Made by a program: the position numbers and the translations under genes
Origin: Alphaproteobacteria bacterium MedPE-SWcel
GTDB taxonomy: Bacteria; Pseudomonadota; Alphaproteobacteria; Rhodobacterales; Rhodobacteraceae
Reading direction: 5' to 3'
Assembly: GCA_001874255.1 (NCBI GenBank)
Contig: MPDC01000036.1
Location: forward strand, 1-33,308
Length of the DNA stretch: 33,308 bases
Notes under the pieces: model-generated
Database searches by the model: none
What the model was told of the DNA's origin: nothing
What the model saw: only the letters and a program-made list of their open reading frames with translations
Part shown: positions 31,675-33,308 of the stretch, one piece after another
Layout: each line of letters begins with the position of its first letter
Numbering within the stretch: the first letter of the stretch is position 1

Positions 31675-33212
31675 GAGCGGCTTGTCGCTCGTGCTCAGGG
31701 CGAATTGGACCGTCTTTCACGGTCTGATTGCTTCCAGAAGCGCCCTTGACCCGATGATGTTCATCACCCGCTTGATGTTGTAGGCGAGGACGTGCAGTGC
31801 CCTTTCTATGCGCACGTTCCGGAGCTTCCGCATCTGGAAGTGAGTAGCGCCCATCGCAGCTTTTATCGTGCCGAACGGATGCTCGACCGTGCAGCGCCGG
31901 GTGCGCATCAAGCCCGGGGTCTCGTCCATGCGCTCGTACATCTTCTCAATCAGATGTTCATGCTCCCAGCGGGTGATCCGACGTTCCTTACCTGGCGTGC
32001 AGCGCGGTTGCAGCGGACAGAACCGGCAGTCGTTTTGCCAGTAGCGTCGGTGCATGAGACCGTTTTCCTCCCGCGAATAGCGGTAGGTCAGGACCTTGCC
32101 GGCTGGACAGTTATAGGTGTCGCTGGCCGCGTCGTAAAAGAAGTCAGCCTTCACGAACATGCCTTTCTTGCGGTTGCCCGATGTCTTCGGCCGCGGGACC
32201 GTCGCGGTGATCCCGGCGTCTTCGCAGGCAAGCAGTTCAGGGCTGTTGAAGTAGCCCCGGTCAGCGATGGCGTTCAGGCTTTCCGCCTGCAAGGCGGCCT
32301 TGGCCATCTTCGCCATCGGCGCCAGTTGCGCCCGGTCATGCATGACGTTGGTCACATCATGCGCCACGATCAGATGCGGTGCTGTATCGACCGCCGTCTG
32401 GACGTTGTATCCCACAAGGCCGGTGCCCTTGCCGTATGTTGCCATCGATCTCGCGTCGGGATCGGTCAGCGATACCTGGCCGTCTGGTGTTTCTTTCAGC
32501 TGAGTGGCAATCCCTTGGAGGCGCTGGACTTCCTGGCGGATCTAGGACAGTTTCTCCTTCAGGCGCTCGATCTTGCGGGGCTTTCGCTCGGACTGCTCTC
32601 GCCGGTTGGTTCTGTCCATTTCTTCGAGATACCGGGCCGCACTTGGCTCGAGGTGAGTGATCCGAAGCTGAACCTTGCCTGACGTGAAATTCCGATCGCG
32701 GTTGTTCACTGCCTTCATCTTGCTGCCATCGATGGCCACTGTCCCGGCGGCCACCACCTCGATCCGGCGGCAGAGCTCGACAAACCGGGCACAGGTCTTG
32801 CGGATCGCGGGCCCGTTCTCTTTCGAAAATCAGCGATCGTCTTGTGGTCCGGCACCAATCTGCCCGTCAGCCACATGACCTCGGCGTTACGCCCGGCCTC
32901 CTTCTCAAGTCGTCTGCTGGACGCAACCCGGTTCATGCAGCCGTAGATGAAAAGTTTCAGGAGCACGGCGGGATGGTCGCCGGGCCGACCGGTCTGAGCG
33001 GGAACGCTACGGCCGAAACCGGCAGCCGCGAGGTCAAGTGCGTTCACAAACGCATCGATCACCCGAACTGGATGATCCTCGCAAATCCAGTCCTGCAAAC
33101 GATCCGGGAAAAGGGTCGCCTGGTCCCGGTCCACTCCCTCGATATAGCCCGACATCCACACCTCCAACTGATGAAGGCAGTATCCCTGAACCTCGAGTTT
33201 TCAAACAGCCTC
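31675..33212. mobile_element. IS1182-type insertion sequence, transposase inactivated
   Basis: A DDE transposase of IS1182 type fills most of the element on the minus strand. Possible terminal inverted repeats are at 31675-31700 and 33184-33212: both contain a CTCG word and end, towards the inside, in TCAGGG. The alignment needs gaps, so the ends are only probable. Total length near 1.54 kb is normal for the family. I could not see a clear target-site duplication. The transposase is broken twice, so this copy cannot move unless helped by another. Confidence 0.6.
31717..33155 (-). pseudogene. IS1182-family transposase, one-base deletion plus amber stop
   Basis: The frame starts at ATG 33155 (MSGYIEGVDRDQATLFPDRL), the usual start of IS1182 transposases. 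It reads correctly through LVPDHKTIADFRK. At about 32822-32824 one A of an AAAA run is missing: KRTGPRSARP replaces the expected KENGPAIRKTC, which continues in another frame. That frame goes on with VAIDGSKMKAVNNRDRNF (first catalytic Asp) and meets TAG at 32544-32542. Beyond the amber codon it continues as IRQEVQRL...GYNVQTAVD, with the second Asp in IADRGYFNS and the last Glu in TVEHPFGTIKAAMG. It ends at TGA 31719-31717. All three catalytic residues survive, so the lesions are recent. Programmed frameshifting is less likely because of the extra amber codon. Confidence 0.85.
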
Positions 33213-33308
33213 GGCCGAAAGATGCCGCAGGGGTAGGGGCTCCCGCCCGCCTTTGTGCCCCTTGCGGGACCCGTCATGCAGTTGGGCCCGGCGCGCCTTG
33301 CCTGCTTT

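Noticed and set aside
32542-32757. Separate small gene inside the IS element
   Set aside because: It is the middle part of the broken transposase, cut off by a frameshift and an amber codon.
1-33308. CRISPR arrays, tRNA or rRNA genes, integrases
   Set aside because: The tandem repeats present have no spacer structure, no cloverleaf or rRNA signature was noticed on reading, and no integrase-like protein is encoded in any convincing frame.

Overview
The window looks like a chromosomal segment of a Rhodobacteraceae (Roseobacter-group) alphaproteobacterium. The core genes are GC-rich with strong G/C third-position bias. They include a fused two-ATPase oligopeptide-type ABC transporter, a DUF2927 lipoprotein, an RsuA/RluB-type pseudouridine synthase with a long basic tail, TadA, Tag, Dtd and an ectoine-hydrolase-like M24 protein, all with family members typical of that group. 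This assignment rests on recognised protein families, not on a marker-gene comparison.

Region 1 (1-7.6 kb) is accessory DNA with a visibly lower GC content and sparse genes. It holds a RidA-fold protein, a serine beta-lactamase-like hydrolase, a decayed prophage (HNH nuclease, terminase large subunit, a possible lysis gene and a winged-helix remnant pressed into about 650 bp), a DUF4265 protein, a small membrane protein, a 505-residue protein with a C-terminal HEPN-like RxxxxH motif, and a small secreted protein. Three diverged copies of one intergenic repeat of about 300 bp (1-330, about 6100-6400, about 7054-7325) flank the gene blocks.

Region 2 (7.6-18.8 kb) is metabolic and transport DNA. 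On the plus strand lie an ABCB/MsbA-type ABC half-transporter, a long-chain-type acyl-CoA synthetase with a clear intrinsic terminator, and an HSL-family alpha/beta hydrolase. Convergent to these on the minus strand lie a type I phosphodiesterase/nucleotide-pyrophosphatase family protein and a tightly overlapping oligopeptide-type ABC importer operon (binding protein, two permeases, fused ATPase) with inverted repeats in its promoter region.

Region 3 (18.9-26.8 kb) is a minus-strand block. It contains a 24-residue hydrophobic microprotein, XpaC, TelA, a DUF2927 lipoprotein, a heptamer tandem repeat (8 units), an SPFH-GYF_2 protein, a membrane-anchored double-zinc-ribbon protein and then D-aminoacyl-tRNA deacylase, with rluB upstream. 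The combination of xpaC/telA with SPFH/zinc-ribbon genes resembles two separate Bacillus subtilis modules (xpaC-yaaN and ydjG-ydjI of the pspA operon) brought together. A membrane-stress or envelope-maintenance role is an inference from this.

Region 4 (26.9-33.3 kb) holds tadA translationally coupled to an APH(6)/hydroxyurea-kinase-like gene, tag, a stretch of strong hairpins, and a UPF0173 metallo-beta-lactamase-fold hydrolase overlapping an ectoine-hydrolase (DoeA)-like gene. It ends in an IS1182-type element whose transposase is dead through a one-base deletion and an amber codon.
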